From Rhipicephalus microplus (Eukaryota; Arthropoda; Arachnida; Ixodida; Ixodidae), in NCBI RefSeq assembly GCF_043290135.1, contig NC_134707.1, positions 135,409,319 through 135,473,318 on the forward strand: a DNA stretch of 64,000 nt, given 5' to 3'. Of the stretch, positions 23,448 to 36,200 are shown piece by piece. The notes beneath the pieces were generated by a model. That model was not told the origin of the DNA and did not search any database. It was given only the letters and a program-made list of their open reading frames with translations. A program made the position numbers and the translations under genes. Position 1 is the stretch's first letter. Each line of letters opens with the position of its first letter.

Positions 23448-26272
23448 TGTGGAGTTTCTAGTTGTGGGGTTTCTAGTTGTTGAAATTCTAGTTGTGGAGT
23501 TTCTACTTATGGAATCTCTAGTCATGGAGTTTCTAGTCGTGGAGTTTCTAGTTGCAGAGTCTCTAGTTGTGCAGGCTCTAGTTGTGGAGTCTCTAGTTCT
23601 GGTGTTTCTAGTTGTGGAGTTTATAGTTGTGGAGTTTCTAGCTGCGGAGTTTCTAGTTTTGGAGTTTCTAGTTGCAGAGTTTCTAGTTGTGGAGTTTCTA
23701 GTTGTGGAGTTTCTTGTTGCGGAGTTTTCTAGTTACGGAGTCTGTAGTTGTGGAGTTTCTAGTTGTGGAGTTTCAATTTGTGGATTTTCTAGCTGTGGAG
23801 TTTCTAGTTGCGGAGTTTCTAGTTGCAGAGTTTCTAAATGCGGTATATCTAGCTGTGGAGTTTCTAGTTGCGGAGTTTCTAGTTGCAGACTTTCTAGTTG
23901 TGGAGTTTCTAGTTGTGGAGTTGGTAGTTGCGGAGGACTAGTTGTGGAGTTCCTAGTTGTGGAGTTTCTAGTTGTGGAGTTTCTAGTGGTGGAGTTTCAA
24001 GATGCGGAATTGATAGGTGTGGAGTTTCTAGTTGTGGAGTTTCTAGTTGCAGTGTTTCTAGTTTTGGAGTTTCTAGTTGTGGAGTTTCTAGTTGTGGAAT
24101 TTGTAGTTGTGGAGTATCTAGTTGTGGTGTTTCAAGTTGTGGAGTTTCTAGTTATGGAGTTTCTAGTTGCGGAGTTTCTAGTTGCGAAGTGTCAAGTTGT
24201 GGAGTTTATTGTTGTGGAGTTTCTAGTGTGGAATTCGTAGTTGTGGGGTTCGTAGTTGTCGGGTTTCTAGTTGCGGAGTTTCTAGTCGTGGAGTTTCTAG
24301 TTGCAGAGTCTCTAGTTGTGCAGGCTCTAGTTGTTGAGTCTCTAGTTCTGGAGTTTCTAGTTGTGGAGTTTATAGTTGTGGAGTTTCTAGCTGTGGAGTT
24401 TCTACTTGCGGAGTTTCTAGTTGCAGAGTTTCTAGTTGTGGAGTTTCTAGTTGTGGAGTTTCTAGTTGCGGAGTTTTCTAGTTGCGGAGTCTGTAGTTGT
24501 GGAGTTTCTAGTTGTGGAGTTTCTATTTGTGGATTTTCTAGCTGTGGAGTTTCTAGTTGCGGAGTTTTTAGTTGCAGAGTTTCTAGTTGCGGAATTTCTA
24601 GCTGTGGAGTTTCTAGTTGCGGAGTTTCTAGTTGCAGACTTTCTAGTTGTGGAGTTTCTAGTTGTGGAGTTTCTAGTTGCGGAGTTTCTAGTTGCGGAGT
24701 TTTTGATGTGGAGTCCCTGGTTGTGGAGTCTCTAGTTTTGGAGTTTCTAGTTGCAGAGTTTCTAGTTGCGGAATTTCTAGTTGTGGAGTCTGTAGTTGTG
24801 GAGTCTGCAGTTGTGGAGTTTCTAGTTGTGGAGTTTTTAGTTATGGAGTCTCTCGTTGTGGAGTTTCTAGTTGCGAAGTTTCTAGTTGCCGAGTTTCTAG
24901 TTGCAAAGTCTAAAGTTGTGGAGTTTCGAGCTGTGGAGTTCCTAGTTGCGGAGTTTCTAGTTGTGGAATTTGTAGTTGTGGAGTATCTTGTTGTGGTGTT
25001 TCAAGTTGTGGAGTTTCTAGTTATGGAGTTTCTAGTTGCGGAGTTTCTAGTTGGCGAGTTTCTAGTTGCCGTGTTTCCAAATGCGAAGTCTCAAGTTGTG
25101 GTGTTTCTATCTTGGAGTTTCTAGTTGTAGAGTCTCTAGTTGTGGAGTTCCTAGTTGTGGAGTTTCTAGTTGTGGAGTGTCTAGTTGCGGAGTTTCTGGT
25201 TTTGGAGTTTCTAGGTGTTGAGTTTTAGTTGGAGTTTTAGTTTTCGAGTTTCTAGTTGTAGATTTTCTAGTTGCAAAGTTTCTAGTTGTGGAGTTTCTAG
25301 TTGTTGAATTTCTAGCTGTGGAGTTTCTACTTATGGAATCTCTAGTCATGGAGTTTCTAGTTGTGGAGTTTTTAGTTGTGGAGTTTTTAGTTGTGGAGTT
25401 TTTAGTTGTGGAGTTTCCTGTTGTGGAGTTTCTAGTTGTGAAGTTTCTATTTGCGGATTTTCGAGTTGCGGAGTTTCTAGTTGCAGAGCTTCTAGTTGTG
25501 TAGTTTCTTGTTGGGAAGTTTCTACTTGAGTTTATAGTTGTGGATTTTCTAGTTGCAGAGTTTCGTGTTGCAGAGTTTCAAGTTGTGGAGTTTCTAGTTG
25601 CGGAGTCTATAATTGTGGAGTTTCTAGTTGTGGAGTTTCTAGCTGTGGAGTTTCTAGTTGCAGAGTTTCTAGTTGTGCAGGCTCTAGTTGTGGAGTCTCT
25701 AGTTCTGAAGTTTCTAGTTGTGGAGTTTCTAGTTGTGGAGTTTCTAGCTGTGGAGTTTCTAGTTGCGGAGTTTCTAGTTGCAGAGTTTCTAGTTTTGGAG
25801 TTTCTAGTTGTGGAGTTTCTATTTGTGGATTTTCTAGCTGTAGAGTCTCTAGTTCTGGAGTTTCTAGTTGTGGAGTTTATAGTTGTGGAGTTTCTAGCTG
25901 TGGAGTTTCTATTTGCGGAGTTTCTATTTGCGGAGTTTCTAGTCGTGGATTTTCTAGTTGTGGAGTTAGTAGTTGCAGAGTTTCTAGTTGTGGAATTTGT
26001 AGTTGTGGAGTATCTAGTTGTGGAGTTTCTAGTTGTGGAGTTTCTAGTTGTGGAGTGTCTAGTTGTGGAGTTTCAAGATGCGGAATTGATAGGTGTGGAG
26101 TTTAGAGTTGTGGAGTTTCTAGTTGTCGGGTTTCTAGTTGCGGAGTTTTTGTTGTGGAGTCTCTAGTTGTGGAGTCTCTAGTTGAGGAGTTTCTATTTGC
26201 AGAGTTTCTAGTTGAGGAGTTTCTAGTTGCGGAGTTTCTAGTTGTGGAATTTGTAGTTGCGGAGTTTCTCGA
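23448..26272 (+). repeat. 2,825-bp tandem repeat, copy 2
   Basis: This is the partner of 20623-23447. The two copies diverge after the shared GTTTCTAGTT near 26285, where copy 2 runs into TTGGAAG and copy 1 into GTGGGG. The junction lies inside a CTCGATGTGG unit and is in register. Confidence 0.88.
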
Positions 26273-26872
26273 TGTGGAGTTTCTAGTTTGGAAGTTTCTA
26301 GTTGTGTATTTTCTAGTTGCGGAGTTTCTAGTTGTGTAGTTTCTAGTTGGGAAGTTTCTACGTGAGTTTATAGTTGTGGATTTTCTAGTTGCAGAATTAA
26401 GAGTTGCAGAGTTTCAAGTTTTGGAGTTTCTAGTGGCGGAGTCTCTAGTTGTGGAGTCTCTAGTTGTGGAATTTGTAGTTGTGGAGTATCTAGTTGTGGT
26501 GTTTCAAGTTGTGGTGTTTCTATCTGTGGAGTTTCTACTTGTGGAGTGTTTAGTTGTGGAGTCTTTAGTGTTGGAGTTGCTAGTTGTGGAGTTTCTAGTT
26601 GTGGAGTGTCTAGTTGAGGAGTTTCTAGTTGTGGAGTTTATAGGTGTGGAGTTTCTAGTTGGAGTTTTCTTTCCGAGTTTCTAGTTGTAGATTTTCTAGT
26701 TGCAGAGTTCCTACTTGTGGAGTATCTTGTTGTGGGGTTTCTATTTGTTGAATTTCTAGCTGTGGAGTTTCTACTTATAAAATCTCTAGTCGTGGAGTTT
26801 CTAGTTGTGTAGTTCTATATGAGGAAATTCTAAATGTGAAGTCTCTAGTTGTGGAGTTTCTAGTTGTGGAGT

Positions 26873-29139
26873 TTCTAGTTGTCGGGTTTCTAGTTGCGGA
26901 GTTTTTGATGTGGAGTCCCTGGCTGTGGAGTCTGCAGTTGTGGAGTTTCTAGTTGTGGAGTTTTTAGTTATGGAGTCTCTCGTTGTGGAGTTTTTAGTTG
27001 CGAAGTTTCTTGTTGCCGAGTTTCTAGTTGCAAAGTCTAAAGTTGTGGAGTTTCGAGCTTTGGAGTTTCTAGTTGCGGAGTTTCTAGTTGTGGAGTTTCT
27101 AGTTGTGGAGTTTCTAGTTGTGGAATTTGTAGTTGTGGAGTATCTAGTTGTGGTGTTTCAAGTTGTGGAGTTTCTAGCTGTGGAGTTTCTATTTGCGGAG
27201 TTTCTATTTGCGGAGTTTCTAGTCGTGAAGTTTCTAGTTGTGGAGTTAGTAGTTGCAGAGTTTCTAGTTGTGGAATTTGTAGTTGTGGAGTATCTAGTTG
27301 TGGAGTTTCTAGTTGTGGAGTTTCTAGTTGTGGAGTGTGTAGTTGTAGAGTTTCAAGATGCGGAATTGATAGGTGTGGAGTTTCGAGTTGTGGAGTTTCT
27401 AGTTGTCGGGTTTCTAGTTGCGGAGTTTTTGTTGTGGAGTCTCTAGTTGTGGAGTCTCTAGTTGAGGAGTTTCTATTTGCAGAGTTTCTAGTTGAGGAGT
27501 TTCTAGTTGCGGAGTTTCTAGTTGTGGAATTTGTAGTTGCGGAGTTTCTCGATGTGGAGTTTCTAGTTGGGAAGTTTCTAGTTGTGGATTTTCTAGTTGG
27601 GAAGTTTCTAGTTGTGGATTTTCTAGTTGGGAAGTTTCTACGTGAGTTTATAGTTGTGGATTTTCTAGTTGCAGAATTAAGAGTTGCAGAGTTTCAAGTT
27701 GTGGAGTTTCTAGTGGCGGAGTCTCTAGTTGAGAGGTCTCTAGTTGTGGAATTTGTAGTTGTGGAGTATCTAGTTGTGGTTTTGCAAGTTGTGGTGTTTC
27801 TATCTGTGGAGTTTCTACTTGTGGAGTCTTTAGTTGTGGAGTCTTTTTGGGGAGTCTTTAGTGTTGGAGTTCCTAGTTGTGGAGTTTCTAGTTGTGGAGT
27901 GTCTAGTTGAGGAGTTTCTAGTTGTGGAGTTTATAGGTGTGGAGTTTCTAGTTGGAGTTTTTTTTCCGAGTTTCTAGTTGTGGATTTTCTAGTTGCAGAG
28001 TTCCTACTTGTGGAGTTTCTAGTTGTGGGGTTTCTATTTGTTGAATTTCTAGCTGTGGAGTTTCTACTTATAGAATCTCTAGTCGTGGAGTTTCTTGTTG
28101 TGTAGTTTCTGTATGAGAAGTTTCAAAATTGAAGTCTCTAGTTGTGCAGTCTCTAGTTGTGCAGGCTCTAGTTGTGGAGTCTCTAGTTCTGGAGTTTCTA
28201 TTTGTGGAGTTTATAGTTGTGGAGTTTCTAGCTATGGAGTTTCTATTTGCGGAGTTTCTAGTTGCAGAGTTTCTAGTTGTGTAGTTTCTAGTTGGGAAGA
28301 TTCTACTTGAGTTTACAGTTGTGGATTTTTTAGTTGCAGAGTTTCGTGTTGCAGAGTTTCAAGTTGTGGAGTTTCTAGTTGCGGAGTCCATAGTTGTGAA
28401 GTATTTAGTTGCGGAGTTTCTAGCTGTGGAGTTTCCAGTTGCAGAGTCTCTAGTTGTGCAGACTCTAGTTGTGGAGTCTCTAGTTCTGGAGTTTCTAGTT
28501 GAGAAGTTTATGGTTGTGGAGTTTCTAGCTGTGGAGTTTCTAGCTGTGGAGTTTCTAGTTGCGGAGTTTCTAGTTGCAGAGGCTCTAGTTGCGGACTTTG
28601 TAGCTGTGGAGTTTTTAGTTGCAGACTTTTTGTTGTAGAGTTTCTAGTTGTGGAGTTTCTAGTTGCGGAGTTTCTAGTTGTGGAGTTTCAAGATGCGGAA
28701 TTGATAGGTGTGGAGTTTCTAGTTGTGGAGTTTCTAGTTGTCGGGTTTCTAGTTGCGGAGTTTTTGATGTGGAGTCCCTGGTTGTGGAGTCTCTAGTTGT
28801 GGAGTTTCTAGTTGCAGAGTTTCTAGTGGCGGAGTTTCTAGTCATGGAGTTTCTAGTTGTGGAGTTTCTATTTGCGGATTTTCTAGTTGCGGAGTTTCTA
28901 GTTCCGGAGCTTCTAGTTGTGTAGTTTCTAGTTGGGAAGTTTCTACTTGAGTTTATAGTTGTGGAATTTCTAGTTGCAGAGTTTCGTGTTGCAGAGTTTC
29001 AAGTTGTGGAGTTTCTAGTTGAGGAGTCTATAGTTGTGGAGTTTCTAGCTGTGGAGTTTCTAGCTGTGGTGTTTCTAGTTGCAGAGTCTCTAGTTGTGCA
29101 GGCTCTAGTTGTGGAGTCTCTATTTCTGAAGTTTCTAGT
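26873..29139 (+). repeat. Dispersed 2-kb block, copy 2
   Basis: This is the partner of 17340-19383. Its last 460 bp form the start of 4.6-kb repeat copy A, which shows that the 4.6-kb duplication used material already present in the older mosaic. Confidence 0.78.
27566..27640 (+). repeat. Local 30-bp dimer expansion, second occurrence
   Basis: The arrangement is identical to 17809-17883, at the block offset of 9,757 bp. Confidence 0.85.
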
Positions 29140-32100
29140 TGTGGAGTTTATAGTTGTGGAGTTTCTAGCTGTGGAGTTTCTAGTTGCGGAGTTTCTAGTT
29201 GCAGAGTTTCTAGTTTTGGAGTTTCTAGTTGTGGAGTTTCTATTTGTGGATTTTCTAGCTGTAGAGTCTCTAGTTCTGGAGTTTCTAGTTGTGGAGTTTA
29301 TAGTTGTGGAGTTTCTAGCTGAGGAGTTTCAAGATGCGGAATTGATAGGTGTGGAGTTTAGAGTTGTGGAGTTTCTAGTTGTCGGGTTTCTAGTTGTGGA
29401 GTTTTTGTTGTGGAGTCTCTAGTTGTGGAGTCTCTAGTTGAGGAGTTTCAATTTGAAGAGTTTCTAGTTGAGGAGTTTCTAGTTGCGGAGTTTCTAGTTG
29501 TGGAATTTGTAGTTGCGGAGTTTTTCGATGTGGAGTTTCTAGTTGGGAAGTTTCTAGTTGTGGATTTTCTAGTTGTGGAGTTTCTAGTTGTGTAGTTTCT
29601 AGTTGAGAAGTTTCTACGTGAGTTTATAGTTGTGGATTTTCTAGTTGCAGAACTAAGAATTGCAGAGTTTCAAGTTTTGGAGTTTCTAGTGGCGGAGTCT
29701 CTAGTTGTGGAGTCTCTAGTTGTGGAATTTGTAGTTGTGGAGTATCTAGTTGTGGTGTTTCAAGGTGTGGTGTTTCTATCTGTGGAGTTTCTACTTGTGG
29801 AGTGTTTAGTTGTGGAGTCTTTAGTTGTGGAGTCTTTAGTGTTGGAGTTGCTAGTTGTGGAGTTTCTAGTTGTGGAGTGTCTAGTTGAGGAGTTTCTAGT
29901 TGTGGAGTTTATAGGTGTGGAGTTTCTAGTTGGAGTTTTTTTTCCGAGTTTCTAGTTGTAGATTTTCTAGTTGCAGAGTTCCTACTTGTGGAGTTTCTCG
30001 TTGTGGGGTTTCTATTTGTTGAATTTCTAGCTGTGGAGTTTCTACTTATAGAATCTCTAGTTGTGGAGTTTCTAGTTGTGTAGTTCTATATGAGGAAATT
30101 CTAAATGTGAAGTCTCTAGTTGTGCAGTCTCTAGTTGTGGAGTTTCTAGTTGTGGAGTTTTTAGTTGTGGAGTTTTTAGTTGTGGAGTTTCTTGTTGTGG
30201 AGTTTCTAGTTGTGAAGTTTCTAGCTGTGGATTTTCTAGTTGCGGAGTTTCTAGTTGTGTAGTTTCTAGTTGGGAAGATTCTACTTGAGTTTACAGTTGT
30301 GGATTTTTTAGTTGCAGAGTTTCGTGTTGCAGAGTTTCAAGAGTTGGAGTTTCTAGTTGCGGAGTCTAAAGTTGTGGAGTTTCTAGTTGTGGAGTTTTTA
30401 GTTGTGGAGTCTCTAGTTGTGGAGTTTCTAGTTAAGGAGTTTCTAGTTGCGAAGTGTCAAGTTGTGGAGTTTATAGTTGTGGAGTTTCTATTGTGGAATT
30501 CGTAGTTGTGTTGTTCGTAGTTGTCGGGTTTCTAGGTACGGAGTTTCTAGTCGTGGAGTTTCTAGTTGCGGAGTCTCTAGTTGTGCAGGCTCTAGTTGTG
30601 GAGTCTCTAGTTCTGGAGTTTCTATTTATGGAGTTTATAGTTGTGGAGTTTCTAGCTGTGGAGTTTCTATTTGCGGAGTTTCTAGTTGCAGAGTTTCTAG
30701 TTGTGTAGTTTCTAGTTGGGAAGATTCTACTTGAGTTTACAGTTGTGGATTTTTTAGTTGCAGAGTTTCGTGTTGCAGAGTTTCAAGAGTTGGAGTTTCT
30801 AGTTGCGGAGTCTATAGTTGGGGAGTTTTTAGTTGTGGAGTTTCTAGCTGTGGAGTTTCTAGTTGCAGAGTCTCTAGTTGTGCAGGCTCTAGTTGTGGAG
30901 TCTCTAGTTCTGGAGTTTGTAGTTGTGGAGTTTATGGTTGTGGAGTTTCTAGCTGTGGAGTTTCTAGCTGTGGAGTTTCCTGTCGTGGAGTTTCTAGTTG
31001 CAGGGTCTCTAGTTGTGCAGGCTCTAGTTGTGGAGTCTCTAGTTCTTGTGTTTTTAGTTGTCGGGTTTCTAGTTGCGGAGTTTTTGATGTGGAGTCCCTG
31101 GTTGTGGAGTCTCTAGTTGTGGAGTTTCTAGTTGCAGAGTTTCTAGTTGCAGAGTTTCTAGTTGTGGAGTCTGTAGTTGTGGAGTCTGCAGTTGTGGAGT
31201 TTCTAGTTGCGAAGTTTCTAGTTGTCGAGTTTCTAGTTGCAAAGTCTCAAGTTGTGGAGTTTCTAGCTGTGGAGTTTCCATTTGCGGAGATTCTTGTTGT
31301 GAAGTTTCTAGTTGTGGATTTTCTAGTTGCGGAGTTTCTAGTTGTGTAGTTTCTAGTTGGGAAGATTCTACTTGAGTTTACAGTTGTGGATTTTTTTCAA
31401 TGCAGAGTTTCGTGTTGCAGAGTTTCAAGAGTTGGAGTTTCTAGTTGCGGAGTCTATAGTTGTGGAGTTTTTAGTTGTGGAGTTTCTAGCTGTGGAGTTT
31501 CCAGTTGCAGAGTCTCTAGTTGTGCAGGCTCAAGTTGTGGAGTTTATAGTTGTGGAGTTTCTTGTGTGGAATTCGTAGTTGTGGGGTTCGTAGTTGTCGG
31601 GTTTCTAGTTGCGGAGTTTCTAGTCGTGGAGTTTCTAGTTGCAGAGTCTCTAGTTGTGCAGGCTGTAGTTGTGGAGTCTCTAGTTGTGGAGTTTCTGGTT
31701 GTGGAGTTTATAGTTGTGGAGTTTCTAGCTGTGGAGTTTCTATTTGCGGAGTTTCTAGTTGCAGAGTTTCTAGTTGTGGAGTTTCTAGTTGTGGAGTTTC
31801 TAGTTGCGGAGTTTTCTAGTTGCGGAGTCTGTAGTTGTGGAGTTTCTAGTTGTGCAGTTTCTATTTGTGGATTTTCTAGCTGTGGAGTTTCTAGTTGCGG
31901 AGTTTTTAGTTGCAGAGTTTTTAGTTGCTGAATTTCTAGCTGCGGAGTTTCTAGTTGCGGATTTTCTAGTTGCGGAGTTTCTAGTTGCGGAGCTTCTAGT
32001 TGTGTAGTTTCTAGTTGGGAAGTTTCTACTTGAGTTTATAGTTGTGGATTTTCTAGTTGCAGAGTTTCGTGTTGCAGAGTTTCAAGTTGTGGAGTTTCTT

Positions 32101-33260
32101 GTTTCGGAGTCTATTGTTGTGGAGTTTCTAGTTGTGGAGTTTCTAGCTGTGGAGTTTCTAGTTGCAGAGTCTCTAGTTGTGGAGTCTCTAGTTCTGGTGT
32201 TTCTAGTTGTGGAGTTTATAGTTGTGGAGTTTCTAGCTGTGGAGTTTCTAGTTGTGGAGTTTCTATTTGTGGATTTTCTAGCTGTGGAGTTTCTAGTTGC
32301 AGAGTTTCTAGTTGCGGAATATCTAGCTGTGGAGTTTCTAGTTGCGGAGTTTCTAGTTACAGACTTTCTAGTTGTGGAGTTTCTAGTTGTGGAGTTTGTA
32401 GTTGCACAGTAGTGGTTGTAGAGTTTTTAGTTGTGGAATTTGTAGTTGTGGAGTATCTAGTTGTGGTGTTTCAAGTTGTGGAGTTTCTAGTTATGGAGTT
32501 TATAGTTGCGGAGTTTCTAGTTGGTGAGTTTCTAGTTGCCGTGTTTTTAAATGCGAAGTCTCAAGTTGTGGTGTTTCTATCTGTGGAGTTTGTAGTTGTA
32601 GAGTCTCTAGTTGTGGAGTTCCTAGTTGTGGAGTTTCTAGTTGTGGAGTGTCTAGTTGCGGAGTTTCTGGTTTTAGAGTTTCTAGGTGTTCAGTTTCTAG
32701 TTGGAGTTTTAGTTTTCGAGTTTCTAGTTGTAGATTTTTTAGTTGCAGAGTTTCTAGTTGTGGAGTTTCTAGTTGTGGGGTTTCTAGTTGTTGAAATCCT
32801 AGCTGTGGAGTTTCTGCTTATGGAATCTCTAGTCATGGAGTTTCTAGTTCTGGATTTTTAGTTGTGGAGTTTTTAGTTGTGGAGTTTCCTGTTGTGGAGT
32901 TTCTAGTTGTGAAGTTTCTATTTGCGGATTTTCTAGTTGCGGAGTTTCTAGTTGCGGAGCTTCTAGTTGTGTAGTTTCTAGTTGGGAAGTTTCTACTTGA
33001 GTTTATAGTTGTGAATTTTCTAGTTGCAGAGTTTCGTGTTGCAGAGTTTCAAGTTGTGGAGTTTCTAGTTGCGGAGTCTATGGTTGTGGAGTTTCTAGTT
33101 GTGGAGTTTCTAGCTGTGGAGTTTCTAGTTGCAGAGTCTCTAGTTGTGCAGGCTCTAGTTGTGGAGTCTCTAGTTCTGAAGTTTCTAGTTGTGGAGTTTA
33201 TAGTTGTGGAGTTTCTAGCTGTGGAGTTTCTAGTTGCGGAGTTTCTAGTTGCAGAGTTTA
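28675..33260 (+). repeat. 4.6-kb tandem repeat, copy A
   Basis: The 4,586-bp segment begins just before a TTTCAAGATGCGG variant unit (28686) and is followed directly by copy B, which starts before the same variant (33272). A and B differ by about three substitutions that I could find (near 29456, 30980 and 32413) and one 15-bp unit. Confidence 0.9.
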
Positions 33261-36200
33261 TAGTTGTGGAGTTTCAAGATGCGGAATTGATAGGTGTGGA
33301 GTTTCTAGTTGTGGAGTTTCTAGTTGTCGGGTTTCTAGTTGCGGAGTTTTTGATGTGGAGTCCCTGGTTGTGGAGTCTCTAGTTGTGGAGTTTCTAGTTG
33401 CAGAGTTTCTAGTGGCGGAGTTTCTAGTCATGGAGTTTCTAGTTGTGGAGTTTCTATTTGCGGATTTTCTAGTTGCGGAGTTTCTAGTTCCGGAGCTTCT
33501 AGTTGTGTAGTTTCTAGTTGGGAAGTTTCTACTTGAGTTTATAGTTGTGGAATTTCTAGTTGCAGAGTTTCGTGTTGCAGAGTTTCAAGTTGTGGAGTTT
33601 CTAGTTGAGGAGTCTATAGTTGTGGAGTTTCTAGCTGTGGAGTTTCTAGCTGTGGTGTTTCTAGTTGCAGAGTCTCTAGTTGTGCAGGCTCTAGTTGTGG
33701 AGTCTCTATTTCTGAAGTTTCTAGTTGTGGAGTTTATAGTTGTGGAGTTTCTAGCTGTGGAGTTTCTAGTTGCGGAGTTTCTAGTTGCAGAGTTTCTAGT
33801 TTTGGAGTTTCTAGTTGTGGAGTTTCTATTTGTGGATTTTCTAGCTGTAGAGTCTCTAGTTCTGGAGTTTCTAGTTGTGGAGTTTATAGTTGTGGAGTTT
33901 CTAGCTGAGGAGTTTCAAGATGCGGAATTGATAGGTGTGGAGTTTAGAGTTGTGGAGTTTCTAGTTGTCGGGTTTCTAGTTGTGGAGTTTTTGTTGTGGA
34001 GTCTCTAGTTGTGGAGTCTCTAGTTGAGGAGTTTCAATTTGCAGAGTTTCTAGTTGAGGAGTTTCTAGTTGCGGAGTTTCTAGTTGTGGAATTTGTAGTT
34101 GCGGAGTTTTTCGATGTGGAGTTTCTAGTTGGGAAGTTTCTAGTTGTGGATTTTCTAGTTGTGGAGTTTCTAGTTGTGTAGTTTCTAGTTGAGAAGTTTC
34201 TACGTGAGTTTATAGTTGTGGATTTTCTAGTTGCAGAACTAAGAATTGCAGAGTTTCAAGTTTTGGAGTTTCTAGTGGCGGAGTCTCTAGTTGTGGAGTC
34301 TCTAGTTGTGGAATTTGTAGTTGTGGAGTATCTAGTTGTGGTGTTTCAAGGTGTGGTGTTTCTATCTGTGGAGTTTCTACTTGTGGAGTGTTTAGTTGTG
34401 GAGTCTTTAGTTGTGGAGTCTTTAGTGTTGGAGTTGCTAGTTGTGGAGTTTCTAGTTGTGGAGTGTCTAGTTGAGGAGTTTCTAGTTGTGGAGTTTATAG
34501 GTGTGGAGTTTCTAGTTGGAGTTTTTTTTCCGAGTTTCTAGTTGTAGATTTTCTAGTTGCAGAGTTCCTACTTGTGGAGTTTCTCGTTGTGGGGTTTCTA
34601 TTTGTTGAATTTCTAGCTGTGGAGTTTCTACTTATAGAATCTCTAGTTGTGGAGTTTCTAGTTGTGTAGTTCTATATGAGGAAATTCTAAATGTGAAGTC
34701 TCTAGTTGTGCAGTCTCTAGTTGTGGAGTTTCTAGTTGTGGAGTTTTTAGTTGTGGAGTTTTTAGTTGTGGAGTTTCTTGTTGTGGAGTTTCTAGTTGTG
34801 AAGTTTCTAGCTGTGGATTTTCTAGTTGCGGAGTTTCTAGTTGTGTAGTTTCTAGTTGGGAAGATTCTACTTGAGTTTACAGTTGTGGATTTTTTAGTTG
34901 CAGAGTTTCGTGTTGCAGAGTTTCAAGAGTTGGAGTTTCTAGTTGCGGAGTCTAAAGTTGTGGAGTTTCTAGTTGTGGAGTTTTTAGTTGTGGAGTCTCT
35001 AGTTGTGGAGTTTCTAGTTAAGGAGTTTCTAGTTGCGAAGTGTCAAGTTGTGGAGTTTATAGTTGTGGAGTTTCTATTGTGGAATTCGTAGTTGTGTTGT
35101 TCGTAGTTGTCGGGTTTCTAGGTACGGAGTTTCTAGTCGTGGAGTTTCTAGTTGCGGAGTCTCTAGTTGTGCAGGCTCTAGTTGTGGAGTCTCTAGTTCT
35201 GGAGTTTCTATTTATGGAGTTTATAGTTGTGGAGTTTCTAGCTGTGGAGTTTCTATTTGCGGAGTTTCTAGTTGCAGAGTTTCTAGTTGTGTAGTTTCTA
35301 GTTGGGAAGATTCTACTTGAGTTTACAGTTGTGGATTTTTTAGTTGCAGAGTTTCGTGTTGCAGAGTTTCAAGAGTTGGAGTTTCTAGTTGCGGAGTCTA
35401 TAGTTGGGGAGTTTTTAGTTGTGGAGTTTCTAGCTGTGGAGTTTCTAGTTGCAGAGTCTCTAGTTGTGCAGGCTCTAGTTGTGGAGTCTCTAGTTCTGGA
35501 GTTTGTAGTTGTGGAGTTTATGGTTGTGGAGTTTCTAGCTGTGGAGTTTCTAGCTGTGGAGTTTCTAGTCGTGGAGTTTCTAGTTGCAGGGTCTCTAGTT
35601 GTGCAGGCTCTAGTTGTGGAGTCTCTAGTTCTTGTGTTTTTAGTTGTCGGGTTTCTAGTTGCGGAGTTTTTGATGTGGAGTCCCTGGTTGTGGAGTCTCT
35701 AGTTGTGGAGTTTCTAGTTGCAGAGTTTCTAGTTGCAGAGTTTCTAGTTGTGGAGTCTGTAGTTGTGGAGTCTGCAGTTGTGGAGTTTCTAGTTGCGAAG
35801 TTTCTAGTTGTCGAGTTTCTAGTTGCAAAGTCTCAAGTTGTGGAGTTTCTAGCTGTGGAGTTTCCATTTGCGGAGATTCTTGTTGTGAAGTTTCTAGTTG
35901 TGGATTTTCTAGTTGCGGAGTTTCTAGTTGTGTAGTTTCTAGTTGGGAAGATTCTACTTGAGTTTACAGTTGTGGATTTTTTTCAATGCAGAGTTTCGTG
36001 TTGCAGAGTTTCAAGAGTTGGAGTTTCTAGTTGCGGAGTCTATAGTTGTGGAGTTTTTAGTTGTGGAGTTTCTAGCTGTGGAGTTTCCAGTTGCAGAGTC
36101 TCTAGTTGTGCAGGCTCAAGTTGTGGAGTTTATAGTTGTGGAGTTTCTTGTGTGGAATTCGTAGTTGTGGGGTTCGTAGTTGTCGGGTTTCTAGTTGCGG

